Of a stretch of DNA of 64,000 nt, positions 54,416 through 62,946 are shown piece after piece (position 1 is the first letter of the stretch; the number at the start of each line of letters is the position of its first letter). The DNA comes from Brevundimonas sp. UBA4553. Lineage in GTDB: Bacteria > Pseudomonadota > Alphaproteobacteria > Caulobacterales > Caulobacteraceae. The stretch covers positions 273,515-337,514 of the forward strand of contig NZ_DGLD01000002.1 in assembly GCF_002387245.1 (NCBI RefSeq). The letters are read 5' to 3'. The notes beneath the pieces were generated by a model. That model had not been told where the DNA came from, made no database searches, and saw only the letters and a program-made list of their open reading frames with translations. The translations under genes and the position numbers were made by a program.

Positions 54416-54970
54416 CTAGTGGACGGTGGGGCCTTCGCGCAGCCTGGCCTCGGCGCGGTTGGCCAGGCGGACGCCCATGCCGGTGGGGGAGGCCAGCTTG
54501 CCCGCGCCGGGGTCCAGCTTGCGCGCCTCGTGGGCGAAGGCCGCCGCCAGACCCGCCGAGGACATGGCGGCGGCGATCTGGGTGCCGCGCTGCGTGGGGC
54601 GAACCGCCAGCCAGACGGCGCTGACGGCCTGGGCCGCGATCCACAGGGCCATGGCGGTTCGACGTTCCGGGCGGGCAGGCGCGTTCCAGACCCGCACGGC
54701 GGACAGGGTGGTGGCCGAGAAGACGGCCGGCAGGATCAGGCTGAGAGGGCCGCGCGGCCGCTCGGTGATCGGCGCGTCTCCGCCCAGAGGCTGAAGCGCA
54801 CGGCGAGGCTGTGGCCGGATCAGCTTTGACGCCGCCGTCGTCGCCGCCAGGGCGAAGCCGGCGGTCAGGGCCACGCCCAGCGCCACATGAGTCCAGTTGC
54901 GGCCGTCGGCGTTGAGGAAGTCTGCGGCCTGGTCGCGGGCGGTGTCGAGGGCGTCTTCGATGCGGGTCAT
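54416..54970 (-). CDS. Hypothetical membrane protein, possibly TspO-like
   Basis: 184 residues with about five hydrophobic segments. The order of features in the last 110 residues (SAVRVWNAPARPERRTAMALWIAAQAVSAVW, a charged turn, a further span, then KLDPGAGKLASP) loosely follows TspO/MBR tryptophan-rich proteins, but key residues are absent, so this is a weak call. It starts 58 bases after bfr on the same strand and may be transcribed with it. Confidence 0.4.
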   Translation of the reverse strand: MTRIEDALDTARDQAADFLNADGRNWTHVALGVALTAGFALAATTAASKLIRPQPRRALQPLGGDAPITERPRGPLSLILPAVFSATTLSAVRVWNAPARPERRTAMALWIAAQAVSAVWLAVRPTQRGTQIAAAMSSAGLAAAFAHEARKLDPGAGKLASPTGMGVRLANRAEARLREGPTVH

Positions 54971-55028
54971 GGGACCGGAATGGCCGGACGGGGAAACTCG
55001 TTCCCGCGCCCGGCGTCCGGAAGGCGGA

Positions 55029-55529
55029 TCAGTTGCCGGTGGCGGCGCCGTCGGTCTTGATCTCGCTCATGGCGGACTGAAGATAGTTCTGGGCGCCCAG
55101 CAGTTCGATCAGCTTGTGCTGGTTCTCCAGGAAGTCGACGTGCTCCTCGGTGTCGGCCAGGATCTTCATCAGCAGGTCGCGGCTGACGTAGTCGCGGGCC
55201 GCCTCGCACTGGGTGACGGCGTCGCGGGTCGTGGCCCGGCTGTCGATCTCCAACTGCAGATCGGCCCCCAGGCATTCGATCGGCTCTTCGCCGACCTTGA
55301 GCTTGTGCAGGTCCTGCAGGTTGGGAAGGCCGTCGAGGAAGAGGATGCGCTTGATCAGCATGTCGGCGTGTTTCATCTCGCCGATGGATTCCTGATAGAT
55401 CACGTCGCCCAGGTGGCTGAGGCCCCAGCTTTCGAACATGCGGGCGTGCAGGAAATACTGGTTCACCGCCGTCAGTTCATTGGTCAGAACTGCGTTCAGG
55501 GTGCGGATGATCGCCGGATCGCCCTTCAT
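55029..55529 (-). CDS. bfr: Bacterioferritin
   Basis: 166 residues of the heme-containing ferritin. Di-iron ligands are visible in the segments LTNELTAVNQYFLHA, ESIGEMKHADMLIKR (with the heme-binding methionine) and DTEEHVDFLENQ. It stores iron as a 24-mer in the cytoplasm. ATG 55529 is the family start. A 171-base gap separates it from bfd, with direct TGCGAGT repeats at 55641 and 55668. Confidence 0.95.
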   Translation of the reverse strand: MKGDPAIIRTLNAVLTNELTAVNQYFLHARMFESWGLSHLGDVIYQESIGEMKHADMLIKRILFLDGLPNLQDLHKLKVGEEPIECLGADLQLEIDSRATTRDAVTQCEAARDYVSRDLLMKILADTEEHVDFLENQHKLIELLGAQNYLQSAMSEIKTDGAATGN

Positions 55530-55700
55530 GGTCGTCGCCTTTCGTCATGGGCGGCGACGGGAGGCCAGGGAAAGGCGCTCCAGACTCGATCGCTGCCGGA
55601 TGCGCAGGCTTTTACCACGGCGAAGGCGTCGTGGATTACTTGCGAGTACTTATCACTGCATTGATAGTGCGAGTGAATTTCGCTTCAGGCGGTGTCGCGG

Positions 55701-55886
55701 CTATTCGGCGGCGAGGGCGAAGGCGGCCTGGGTGTCCTGAATCATCTGGCGCATTTCACAGACGCATTTGGCGCACTGGGCAGCGCATTGATTGGACGCG
55801 AAAATATCCTTGGGACGGGTCGCGCCCGCCTCGATGGCTTGGGCGACGTCGCGTCGGCGAAGGCCGTTACAGTTGCAGACGTACAA
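55701..55886 (-). CDS. bfd: Bacterioferritin-associated ferredoxin
   Basis: 61 residues from a TTG start at 55886. The four cysteines of the [2Fe-2S] Fer2_BFD domain are present as CNC near the start and CAAQCAKC about 30 residues later. It reduces ferric iron stored in bacterioferritin so that it can be released. The TTG is chosen because family members begin MYVC; the frame stays open to 55961 but that part has no similarity. A Fur-like box lies 60 bases upstream. Confidence 0.85.
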   Translation of the reverse strand: MYVCNCNGLRRRDVAQAIEAGATRPKDIFASNQCAAQCAKCVCEMRQMIQDTQAAFALAAE

Positions 55887-55945
55887 GGCGGCGAGCCCCG
55901 AAGCAGTTACTGAGAATGGCTCGCTATAGCATTTCTTAAGGCGAG

Positions 55946-55960
55946 TGCAAATCGTTCGCA
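55946..55960. promoter_or_regulatory. Fur-like box upstream of bfd
   Basis: TGCAAATCGTTCGCA has the TGC-N9-GCA dyad of alphaproteobacterial Fur sites. It stands 60 bases before the bfd start and 49 bases before thiE, which is divergent. Confidence 0.55.
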
Positions 55961-56008
55961 TGAGTTTGCGAGATTGACGACCGGCGCGGGGACGGGCAGG
56001 GCGGGGTC

Positions 56009-56668
56009 ATGGCTCGTCAACCTGCAACTCCCGCCCGCCCGCCCTGTCAGCTGTATCTGATCACGCCGCCGGCGCTCGCCGACCTGGAGGCCTTTGCGGG
56101 CCTGCTGGAGCAGGCGTTGTCGGCCGGCCCCGTGGCGGCCCTGCAGATCCGGCTGAAGGACGCCCCGGACGATCAGATCCGGGCCGCCGTAGCGCGGCTG
56201 GCGCCGGTCGCCCAGGCGCACGGCGTGGCGGTGATCCTCAACGACCGCCCGGACCTGGCCAGGGCGACCGGCTGCGACGGCGTGCATGTGGGGCAGGAGG
56301 ATGCGCCGGTGGCCGAGGCGCGGCGCATCATGGGCCCGGACGCCATGATCGGCGCCACCTGCCATGACAGCCGCCATCTGGCGATGGAGGCGGCCGAGGC
56401 CGGCGCGGATTACGTCGCCTTCGGCGCCTTCTTCCCGACCGACACGAAGGCCACCACGCACCGGCCGGAGCTGGTCGAGCTGACCATCTGGCAGGAAACC
56501 ATGGAGACCCCCTGCGTCGCCATCGGCGGGATCACGGTCGAGAACGCCGCCCAGGTCGCGGCCGCCGGGGCCGATTTCGTCGCGGTCAGCGCCGGCGTCT
56601 GGAACCATCCCGAGGGGCCGGCGGCGGCGGTTCGGGCCTTCAATGCGGTGCTCGAAAGCGCCTTCTGA
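56009..56668 (+). CDS. thiE: Thiamine phosphate synthase
   Basis: 219 residues with a TIM-barrel ThiE fold. Diagnostic parts are LYLITPP, LQIRLKD, ILNDRPDLARATGCDGVHVGQED, GATCHDSR and the C-terminal CVAIGGI. It joins the thiazole and pyrimidine moieties to give thiamine phosphate. The position beside bfd is not explained by function. Some relatives in alphaproteobacteria lack neighbouring thi genes as here. Confidence 0.92.
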   Translation: MARQPATPARPPCQLYLITPPALADLEAFAGLLEQALSAGPVAALQIRLKDAPDDQIRAAVARLAPVAQAHGVAVILNDRPDLARATGCDGVHVGQEDAPVAEARRIMGPDAMIGATCHDSRHLAMEAAEAGADYVAFGAFFPTDTKATTHRPELVELTIWQETMETPCVAIGGITVENAAQVAAAGADFVAVSAGVWNHPEGPAAAVRAFNAVLESAF

Positions 56669-56732
56669 CTTCAGAGGATATTTAGGAAGCTCGGTCAGGG
56701 TAGGGTGTTAGTCGCGTATATCGGACCCGATC

Positions 56733-58406
56733 ATGAACATGAGCCGAGCGCTCGACAGGGCTGAAACCGTGCTTGCCGCCTCCGTGGACGGCGACGCCCC
56801 CCTGACTGCGCCTAACGCCGCCTTCTTCCGCCAGCCCCTGGCGCCGATCCTGACGGCGGTGGGCATGGCCGTGCTGGTGGTGCTGGCGATCAGCTTTGCC
56901 CGCACGAACGGCCTGGTCGCCGCCCTCTGGGGCGCGGGCGGGCTGGCCATGGCGGTCTGGCTGCGCGGCGGTCGCGGCATGACCTATGATCTGGCGTTCG
57001 GCGCCCTGGTGTCCGTCGGCGTGCTGGCCGGCGAGTTCCTGGTCGGCAACGGTCCGGCGCTGTCCGTCATGTTCACCGCCGTGAACCTGCTGGAGATCAG
57101 TCTGGCCGTGGTTCTGGCGCGCCGTTTCGTCCCCGGGTTGAGCGTCAATTCCGTCGAGGGTCTGGCGCGGTTCCTGGTGGTCTGCGCGGTCGCGCCGCTG
57201 CCGTCCGCGATCCTGAGCGCCGTGGCGCTGGACGCCATGGTGGGCGCGAGCCCGATCGACGGCTTCCGCATCTGGTGGTGCGGCCATGCTCTCGGACTGG
57301 CGGTGCTGGGCGCCTTTGGCCTGGCGGTGCAGCGCCGTCATCTGGTGATCGTTCGTCGCCCGGCCCGTCTGGCCGAGGGGGGCGCCCTGCTGGGGCTGAT
57401 CGGCGCGGCCTGCTATGCGATCTTCTCACATCTGAGCCTGCCTTACGGCTTCTTGCTGATGCCGCTTCTGCTGATGATGGCGGTCAGGTTCCGGGTGGCC
57501 GGCATTGCTGCTGCTCTGGTCGTGGTGACGATCATGGCCATTGGCGGCACCATGGCGGGGCACGGTCCCTATCATTCCTTCAACGCCCAGAACCGCGCCC
57601 TGCTGGCGCAGCTTCTGGTGCTGCTGGGCTATATGCCCATTCTGATGGTGGCCGCCCTGCTGGAAGAGCGGGACCGGTTGGCCGAGCGCGCGCGGGCGGG
57701 GCGGGAGCGGGCCGAACGGGCCTCGGCCGCCAAATCCCGGCTGCTGGCCAATGTGGCGCATGAGATCAAAAGCCCGGTCGGGGGCATCATCGGCATCGGC
57801 GAACTGTGGGCCGGCGGCCAACTGGGCGCGACCTCGGCTGAACAGGTCGAGATGGCGCAGATGCTGGTCAAGACGGCGCGTCAGGTGGAGACCCTGGCCC
57901 ATGACCTGCTGGACGTGGCGCGCGCCGAGTCCGGAGCGGTCAAGGTCGAACTGCGTCCCACCGATGTCGCGGGGCTGCTGGAAGACGTGCGACGCGGCCT
58001 GATCCTGAAATCTGAAACACGCGGCATCAACGTCGAAGTCCTGGTCGAGGGCGACGCCCTGATCGCGCAGGCGGACTCGCAGCGTCTGGCCCAGGTCATC
58101 GGCAACCTGGCGGGAAATGCGGTCAAGTATGGCGCGTCCGGCGGTCGGGTTCTGCTGAGGACCGCCTGGGCCGACGACCGCGTGCGGATCGAGGTGGTGG
58201 ACTTTGGTCCGGGCCTGACGCTGGAAAAACAGGCGCAGTTGTTCGAGCCGTTCAATCGCCTGGGGCTGGAACGCTCCGCCATCGAAGGACACGGCATCGG
58301 CCTGGCGCTGGCCAAGCGTCTGACCGAACTGCAGGGCGGCGAGATCGGCGTCATTTCGGCGCCGGGGCAGGGCGCGACCTTCTGGGTAGAGCTGGCGGCG
58401 GCTTGA
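56733..58406 (+). CDS. MASE1-like sensor histidine kinase
   Basis: 557 residues. About eight membrane spans in the first 310 residues resemble MASE1 sensor domains. HisKA with H343 (VAHEIKSPVGG) and HATPase_c with DFGPGLT and HGIGLALAKRL follow. No response regulator is beside it. The upstream ribosome-binding site is weak and the adjacent ATG (56739) is also possible. Signal unknown. Confidence 0.85.
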   Translation: MNMSRALDRAETVLAASVDGDAPLTAPNAAFFRQPLAPILTAVGMAVLVVLAISFARTNGLVAALWGAGGLAMAVWLRGGRGMTYDLAFGALVSVGVLAGEFLVGNGPALSVMFTAVNLLEISLAVVLARRFVPGLSVNSVEGLARFLVVCAVAPLPSAILSAVALDAMVGASPIDGFRIWWCGHALGLAVLGAFGLAVQRRHLVIVRRPARLAEGGALLGLIGAACYAIFSHLSLPYGFLLMPLLLMMAVRFRVAGIAAALVVVTIMAIGGTMAGHGPYHSFNAQNRALLAQLLVLLGYMPILMVAALLEERDRLAERARAGRERAERASAAKSRLLANVAHEIKSPVGGIIGIGELWAGGQLGATSAEQVEMAQMLVKTARQVETLAHDLLDVARAESGAVKVELRPTDVAGLLEDVRRGLILKSETRGINVEVLVEGDALIAQADSQRLAQVIGNLAGNAVKYGASGGRVLLRTAWADDRVRIEVVDFGPGLTLEKQAQLFEPFNRLGLERSAIEGHGIGLALAKRLTELQGGEIGVISAPGQGATFWVELAAA

Positions 58407-58438
58407 CCGTCGGGCGGCGCGGGGGCCAAGGTTCTGTG

Positions 58439-59182
58439 ATGAAAACCATCCTCCTCGCCTCGATCCTTTTGAGCACGGCGCCCGTCATAGCTCAGGCTCA
58501 GTCCCAGAGCGCTGAAGACCTGACCCGGCGGCTGAACGGCGGGCCGCCCGCCGCAGCCCAGGCCGCGCCGCAAGCGCAGGCTCCGGCGGCACGCCCGGCG
58601 CCTGCGACGCCTACGTCAAGCACTGCAGCATCAGCGGCGCGGCCAGCCCCGGCCCCGACAGCTGCCGCCACGCCCGTGCGCAGGCCCGCCGCTGCCCCGT
58701 CGGCTGCGGCCACATCGGCTGCGGCTCCGCCTGCGACGACGCCGAGAGCACCCGTGACGGCCCCCGCTGCGGCGCCTGTCGCTGCGTCCCAGACGCCGCC
58801 TGCCGCTGCGCCCGCCGCCGGCGCGCTGAACGCCGCGGCGATCGCCGGCCTGCCGTTCCGCATCGAACTGCCGAGCGGCGTCCAACTGTTCGAGGGGCGT
58901 GCGGCGCCGAACGCCAAGGTCTGGTCCGTCCGTAAGGCGGGCAAGACGCTGGCCATGATCTACGCCGGGCCGTCGTCGCAGTTTCCGATCTACCACGGCG
59001 AGCAGGTGACGGCGGCGGGCCGCGTTTCGGTGGTCGTGCCCGAGGGGACGCGTCGCGTCGCCATGGAGCATCTGTTCCAGCGCCCGGTCGCTCCGACCGA
59101 AATCCACGTCTGGGTCATGAGCCCGGATGGCGCCGACCGTGACGCCGCCGAGCGCATCGCTCAATCGGTGGATCCCAAGTAG
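58439..59182 (+). CDS. Secreted protein with Ala/Pro-rich linker
   Basis: 247 residues. Signal peptide (MKTILLASILLSTAPVIAQAQ), then a low-complexity Ala/Pro/Thr linker of about 105 residues (25-130), and a C-terminal domain of about 115 residues (GLPFRIELPSGVQLFEG...). No family recognised. The linker suggests a periplasmic tether between the envelope and the globular end. The GC-rich linker makes the long antisense open frame here a shadow. Confidence 0.7.
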   Translation: MKTILLASILLSTAPVIAQAQSQSAEDLTRRLNGGPPAAAQAAPQAQAPAARPAPATPTSSTAASAARPAPAPTAAATPVRRPAAAPSAAATSAAAPPATTPRAPVTAPAAAPVAASQTPPAAAPAAGALNAAAIAGLPFRIELPSGVQLFEGRAAPNAKVWSVRKAGKTLAMIYAGPSSQFPIYHGEQVTAAGRVSVVVPEGTRRVAMEHLFQRPVAPTEIHVWVMSPDGADRDAAERIAQSVDPK

Positions 59183-59190
59183 CGCGACGG

Positions 59191-59523
59191 CTACTCGGAC
59201 CAGACGGCCAGGTCGTTGCCGGACGGATCTCGGAAGTGGAAGCGCCGTCCGCCCGGGAAGGCGAAGATCGGGTGGGTGATTTCCCCGCCCGCCGCCTGAA
59301 CCCGGGCCAGCATGGCCTCCAGATCCTGTGCGTAGAGGATGGGCAGCGGCTTGGGCGTCATGGCCTCAGTGGTGAAGCCGCCGTCCAGCCCCTCGCCGAA
59401 GGCGGCGTAGCCCGGGCCGTAGTCCTGAAACGCCCAGCCGAAAGCCGAGGCGTAAAAGGCCTTGTGCGCCGCCATGTCGGTGGCGGGCAGTTCGAGATAG
59501 TCCAGTTTTCCGTCTTCGCGCAT
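59191..59523 (-). CDS. VOC family protein (glyoxalase fold)
   Basis: 110 residues, one vicinal-oxygen-chelate domain: KLDYLELPATDMAAHKAFYASAFGW start and FHFRDPSGNDLAVW end. Such proteins are often metal-dependent enzymes or antibiotic-binding proteins; substrate unknown. ATG 59523 has GAGAGGAG 6 bases upstream. A Fur-like box lies 62 bases upstream. Confidence 0.85.
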   Translation of the reverse strand: MREDGKLDYLELPATDMAAHKAFYASAFGWAFQDYGPGYAAFGEGLDGGFTTEAMTPKPLPILYAQDLEAMLARVQAAGGEITHPIFAFPGGRRFHFRDPSGNDLAVWSE

Positions 59524-59584
59524 GGAGCGCTCCTCTCAGGCTGTCGAAGTTGACGCTTGCACAGCGTCCGACTCTGCGCAAACC

Positions 59585-59599
59585 TGCAATTGGTTCGCA
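59585..59599. promoter_or_regulatory. Second Fur-like box
   Basis: TGCAATTGGTTCGCA matches the bfd box at 13 of 15 positions and keeps the TGC-N9-GCA dyad. It lies between the VOC gene and the divergent 54-residue ORF, 16 bases before that ORF's ATG. Confidence 0.5.
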
Positions 59600-59615
59600 A
59601 ATGCAGGAGTCGCCC

Positions 59616-59780
59616 ATGATCGTCCTGAGTGCAGGATGCGCTTCGCTGGCGCAGTTGATGCGCGCCGACCAGGGGGCGCAGACCTTGTCGTTGACCGCGC
59701 CGACGCCCTCCAATCGAACGCGATCGGAAGGGCGTCCCCGGTTGGCGGTCTGCGTCTCGCCGGCGCGCCAGACGCGATAG
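59616..59780 (+). CDS. Small ORF, 54 residues
   Basis: 54 residues with no recognised family and an arginine-rich C-terminus. The case for it being real is the AGGAG ribosome-binding site 6 bases before the ATG, and the Fur-like box just upstream. Against it, it lacks any domain and ends just before the thiolase stop. If real, it may be an iron-responsive small protein. Confidence 0.4.
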   Translation: MIVLSAGCASLAQLMRADQGAQTLSLTAPTPSNRTRSEGRPRLAVCVSPARQTR

Positions 59781-59782
59781 GC

Positions 59783-60973
59783 TCAGACCAGTTCCACGGC
59801 CATGGCCACGGCTTCGCCGCCGCCGATGCAGAGGGAAGCCACGCCCTTCTTGCCGCCGCGCGCCTGAAGCGCCGCCAGCAGGGTGGAGAGGATGCGCGCG
59901 CCCGAGGCGCCGATGGGGTGGCCCAGAGCGGTCGCGCCGCCGTTGACGTTCAACTTGGCGCGGTCGATGCCGAGTTCCTGCTGAGCGATCATGGCGACGA
60001 CGGCGAAGGCCTCGTTGACCTCCCACAGGTCCACGTCCTCGACCGACCAGCCGGCCTTCTTCAAGGCCTTCTGCATGGCGGGGACCGGGGCGGTGGTGAA
60101 CAGGCCCGGCTCATGGGCGTGGGCGGCGTGGGCGACGACACGGGCGACGATGGGCAGGCCGAGCGTCTTGGCCGTGCTTTCGCGGGTCATGACCAGGGCC
60201 GCCGCGCCATCCGAGATCGAGGAGGCGTTGGCGGCGGTGATGGCGCCGTCCTTGGTGAAGGCAGGACGCAGGGTCGGGATCTTGGCGGGGTCGGCCTTGC
60301 CGGGCTGTTCGTCCTCGCTGACCGTCACGGGGCCTTTGCGCGTGGCGACCTCGACCGGGACGATCTCGGCCTTGAAGGCGCCCGAGGCGATGGCGGCCTG
60401 GGCGCGGGTCAGGCTCTCGATGGCGTATTCGTCCATCGCTTCGCGCGTGAACTGATACTGGGCGGCGGCGTCCTCGGCGAAGACGCCCATGGCCTTGCCG
60501 GGGGAGTAGGCGTCTTCCAGACCGTCCATCATCATGCTGTCGACGATGACGTCGTGGCCGATGCGGGCGCCGCCGCGGTGCTTGTTCATCAGGTAGGGGG
60601 CGCCGGTCATGGACTCCATTCCGCCGGCGACGATGACCTCGGCGGTGCCGGCCAGCAGGGCGTCATGCGCCATCATGGCGGCCTGCAGACCCGAGCCGCA
60701 CATCTTGTTCACGGTGGTGGCCTCGACGTGCTTGCCGAGGCCAGCGCCGATGGCGGCCTGACGGGCCGGGGCCTGACCCAGACCGGCCGGCAGGACGCAG
60801 CCCATGAAGATCTGCTCGACCTTTTCAGGAGCGACGCCGGCGCGCTCGACGGCGGCCTTGACCGCGGCGGCGCCCAGGTCGGTGGCCTTGACCGGCGACA
60901 GCGCGCCCTGGAAGCCGCCCATGGGCGTGCGGGCGAAGGAGACGATGACGACGGGATCGGATGCGGCGGTCAT
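59783..60973 (-). CDS. Acetyl-CoA C-acetyltransferase
   Basis: 396 residues of the thiolase family. The nucleophile cysteine is in NKMCGSGLQAAM, the base pair is GHPIGASG and CIGGGEAVA. It condenses two acetyl-CoA to acetoacetyl-CoA, or the reverse in degradation. Could be phaA or atoB-type; polyhydroxybutyrate genes are not nearby, so the symbol is left empty. A thioesterase gene lies 66 bases upstream on the same strand. Confidence 0.92.
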   Translation of the reverse strand: MTAASDPVVIVSFARTPMGGFQGALSPVKATDLGAAAVKAAVERAGVAPEKVEQIFMGCVLPAGLGQAPARQAAIGAGLGKHVEATTVNKMCGSGLQAAMMAHDALLAGTAEVIVAGGMESMTGAPYLMNKHRGGARIGHDVIVDSMMMDGLEDAYSPGKAMGVFAEDAAAQYQFTREAMDEYAIESLTRAQAAIASGAFKAEIVPVEVATRKGPVTVSEDEQPGKADPAKIPTLRPAFTKDGAITAANASSISDGAAALVMTRESTAKTLGLPIVARVVAHAAHAHEPGLFTTAPVPAMQKALKKAGWSVEDVDLWEVNEAFAVVAMIAQQELGIDRAKLNVNGGATALGHPIGASGARILSTLLAALQARGGKKGVASLCIGGGEAVAMAVELV

Positions 60974-61038
60974 GAGGGGCGTTTCCAGTATGAATCGTTT
61001 CGCCGGGGATTAGGGGAGGCGAAGGGGCGCTGGCAAGG

Positions 61039-61872
61039 TCAGAGCAGCTTGCGGCGCTGGCGGGCCAGGGCCAGGGGCCGGCCATCCGCGCCCCAGGCGA
61101 CGGCTTCGTCCACCGACCAGCCGAGGCCGTGGTCCAGCAGCCGGTACTCGAAGAAGGCCCAGCCGTCGGGCGCGGTCTCCGGCGTCGGATCGGCCAGGAA
61201 GTCGTAGCGCAGATCGACCGTGGTCATCATCGGCGGCGCCGTGAAGGCGGTCCAGGCGGGCGGGTAGAGGGCGTCCAGCAGGTAGCAGAGCCGCAGTTCG
61301 TCCAGCGGCGCGCCGTCCTTCGTTCGCATCCACACCCGCTCGACGACGGGCTTGCCCTCGTTGCCGCCGAGGATGTTGGGACCGCCGTCGAAGCGATAGT
61401 CGACGTGCTGGGAAAAGCGCGGGGCCAGCGGGCCGCTGATGCCGGGCGCGTGCTTGAGGCTGTCAAGGGACGGGGGCGCGGCGAGCAGGGGGCTAAGCGG
61501 CTGGGGCGTTTCGCCATCGGCGCCATAGGTGGCGCTGGCGTGGTGGGTCAGGCGCGCGCCCTGGCCCCCCTCGACCACGGCGTAGGCGACGTTGCGGCCG
61601 CCGCGCAGCAGACGGGGGCGGAACTGGATGGCCTGACCGTAGCGGGCGGCGGCCAGATACTGGACGTTGAGGCTGCGCAGCGGCGCCTTCAGGTCCAGGC
61701 CCTGACGCATGGCCCCGGCGCAGAGAGCCGCCAGCAGGCCGCCGAAGGGAAAGCCCGCCTCGGGCGGGGCGCTGATCGGGCCGTTGGAGAAGTCGCCGGT
61801 CAGATGGGCCGACAGGCCCTGATCCGAAGGCGTCAGGGTCAGGGCGTCGTTCAGCAGGTCGGCTTCGGTCAT
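61039..61872 (-). CDS. Acyl-CoA thioesterase (double hotdog)
   Basis: 277 residues with two hotdog domains of the TesB-like/4HBT_3 type. Family features are PPEAGFPFGGLLAALCAGAM and the C-terminal DHGLGWSVDEAVAWGADGRPLALARQ. It should hydrolyse acyl-CoAs; substrate chain length is unknown. ATG 61872 is used. It is divergent from the HxlR regulator and shares its operator region. Confidence 0.85.
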   Translation of the reverse strand: MTEADLLNDALTLTPSDQGLSAHLTGDFSNGPISAPPEAGFPFGGLLAALCAGAMRQGLDLKAPLRSLNVQYLAAARYGQAIQFRPRLLRGGRNVAYAVVEGGQGARLTHHASATYGADGETPQPLSPLLAAPPSLDSLKHAPGISGPLAPRFSQHVDYRFDGGPNILGGNEGKPVVERVWMRTKDGAPLDELRLCYLLDALYPPAWTAFTAPPMMTTVDLRYDFLADPTPETAPDGWAFFEYRLLDHGLGWSVDEAVAWGADGRPLALARQRRKLL

Positions 61873-61969
61873 TGGTCCACGCAACAGGCGAAAGAGGCGG
61901 GCGGAGACTGGAGCGTCCCCACCCGCAAGTCGAGGAATGCAGAAACCGCGACCGGGGAGCCGCTAGTTC

Positions 61970-62021
61970 GTTGCCAAAAGAAACTGACAAACTGCGTCCC
62001 GATTGGCAACCCACTTGTCAA
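61970..62021. promoter_or_regulatory. TTGNCAA operator repeats
   Basis: Four copies of a TTGNCAA-like heptamer: TTGCCAA (61971), CTGACAA (61984), TTGGCAA (62003) and TTGTCAA (62015). The outer GTTGCCAA and TTGGCAAC form an exact 8-bp inverted repeat. The set lies between the divergent thioesterase and HxlR genes and is probably the HxlR operator. Confidence 0.6.
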
Positions 62022-62049
62022 AAGCCTGACGCGGGGTCACTTTCCGTCC

Positions 62050-62541
62050 ATGGGACGCACCGCCGACTATAGCCGCCAGAGCTGCTCGATCGCCGCCACG
62101 CTGGAGGTGATCGGCGACCCGTGGACCCTGCTGGTCATCCGCGACGCCTTCAACGGCGTGCGTCGGTTCGAACAGTGGCAGGACCGGCTGGGCGTGGCCC
62201 GCAACGTCCTGGCGGCGCGGCTGAAGTCGCTGGTGCAGCACGGGGTGCTGGAGCCGCAGCTCTATTCCGAACGCCCGCCGCGCAACGAATATATCCTGAC
62301 CGCCAAGGGCAAGGACCTGTACGGGGTGCTGGTGACCCTGCACGCCTGGGGCGAGAAGCACGTCTATGGCGAGGCCGACAGCGGCATCTCCATGGTCCAC
62401 AAGACCTGCGGCCACGACCTCAAGCCCCGCATCGCCTGCGGCCATTGCAACGAGATCGTCAAACCCCGCGACATCGAACTGACCTGGGCCGAGAACCGCC
62501 CGACCGTGGGGGATGTCCTGCCGAAGGACGAGGCGGCCTAG
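62050..62541 (+). CDS. HxlR family transcriptional regulator
   Basis: 163 residues with the HxlR winged helix (CSIAATLEVIGDPWTLLVIRDAFNGVRRFEQWQDRLGVARNVLAARL). A C-terminal part with CGHDLKPRIACGHC-type cysteines occurs in a HxlR subfamily. These are DNA-binding regulators often sensing quinones or aldehydes through cysteine. ATG 62050 is the family start. Divergent from the thioesterase-thiolase pair, which it may control, and from the DUF1254 locus further on. Confidence 0.9.
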   Translation: MGRTADYSRQSCSIAATLEVIGDPWTLLVIRDAFNGVRRFEQWQDRLGVARNVLAARLKSLVQHGVLEPQLYSERPPRNEYILTAKGKDLYGVLVTLHAWGEKHVYGEADSGISMVHKTCGHDLKPRIACGHCNEIVKPRDIELTWAENRPTVGDVLPKDEAA

Positions 62542-62610
62542 GCGGCAAGCGGACCATCTGGAGGTCCGCTATGGGTGGGAAGCGGAAGTGATCAATCCCG
62601 AAGGGGTGCG

Positions 62611-62823
62611 TCAGCACCCTGCCGTGGCGCACGAATCCAAAACACTGCCCATCATTGCCAACCAAAATGCGACGACTACTATCGGTGCCAATAGAAGAAC
62701 GCGCAGGCCTTTTCGGCCATTCTTGCGGACGTCGAAAACCGCAAGTGCGATCCACGCGATAGCTATCGCGACCTGGAGGTAAAGCCAGGGCGGTTCCGCT
62801 ATCGGAAGAATGTAGAACAGCAT
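62611..62823 (-). CDS. Hypothetical small membrane protein
   Basis: 70 residues with two hydrophobic segments (about 12-30 and 41-62) joined by a basic turn (DVRKNGRKGLRV). ATG 62823 has a GGGGTGG-like ribosome-binding site; an in-frame GTG at 62832 is also possible. The sequence is less GC-rich than the surroundings. No family recognised. Confidence 0.5.
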   Translation of the reverse strand: MLFYILPIAEPPWLYLQVAIAIAWIALAVFDVRKNGRKGLRVLLLAPIVVVAFWLAMMGSVLDSCATAGC

Positions 62824-62946
62824 TGTCGCCACCCCGGATTGGAGTGACGATAATCACCGGCTAGCAAGGCGTGCGCAATGTCCGCCATCGGTCGTGAAGC
62901 GAAGTTCGCTTAAGGGTGGAAAGCGGACTTCGGCGACGCAGGATTG

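Noticed and set aside
55641..55684. Fur box before bfr
   Set aside because: The TGCGAGT direct repeats and TGCGAGTGAATTTCGC differ in spacing from the TGC-N9-GCA dyad, so support is too weak.
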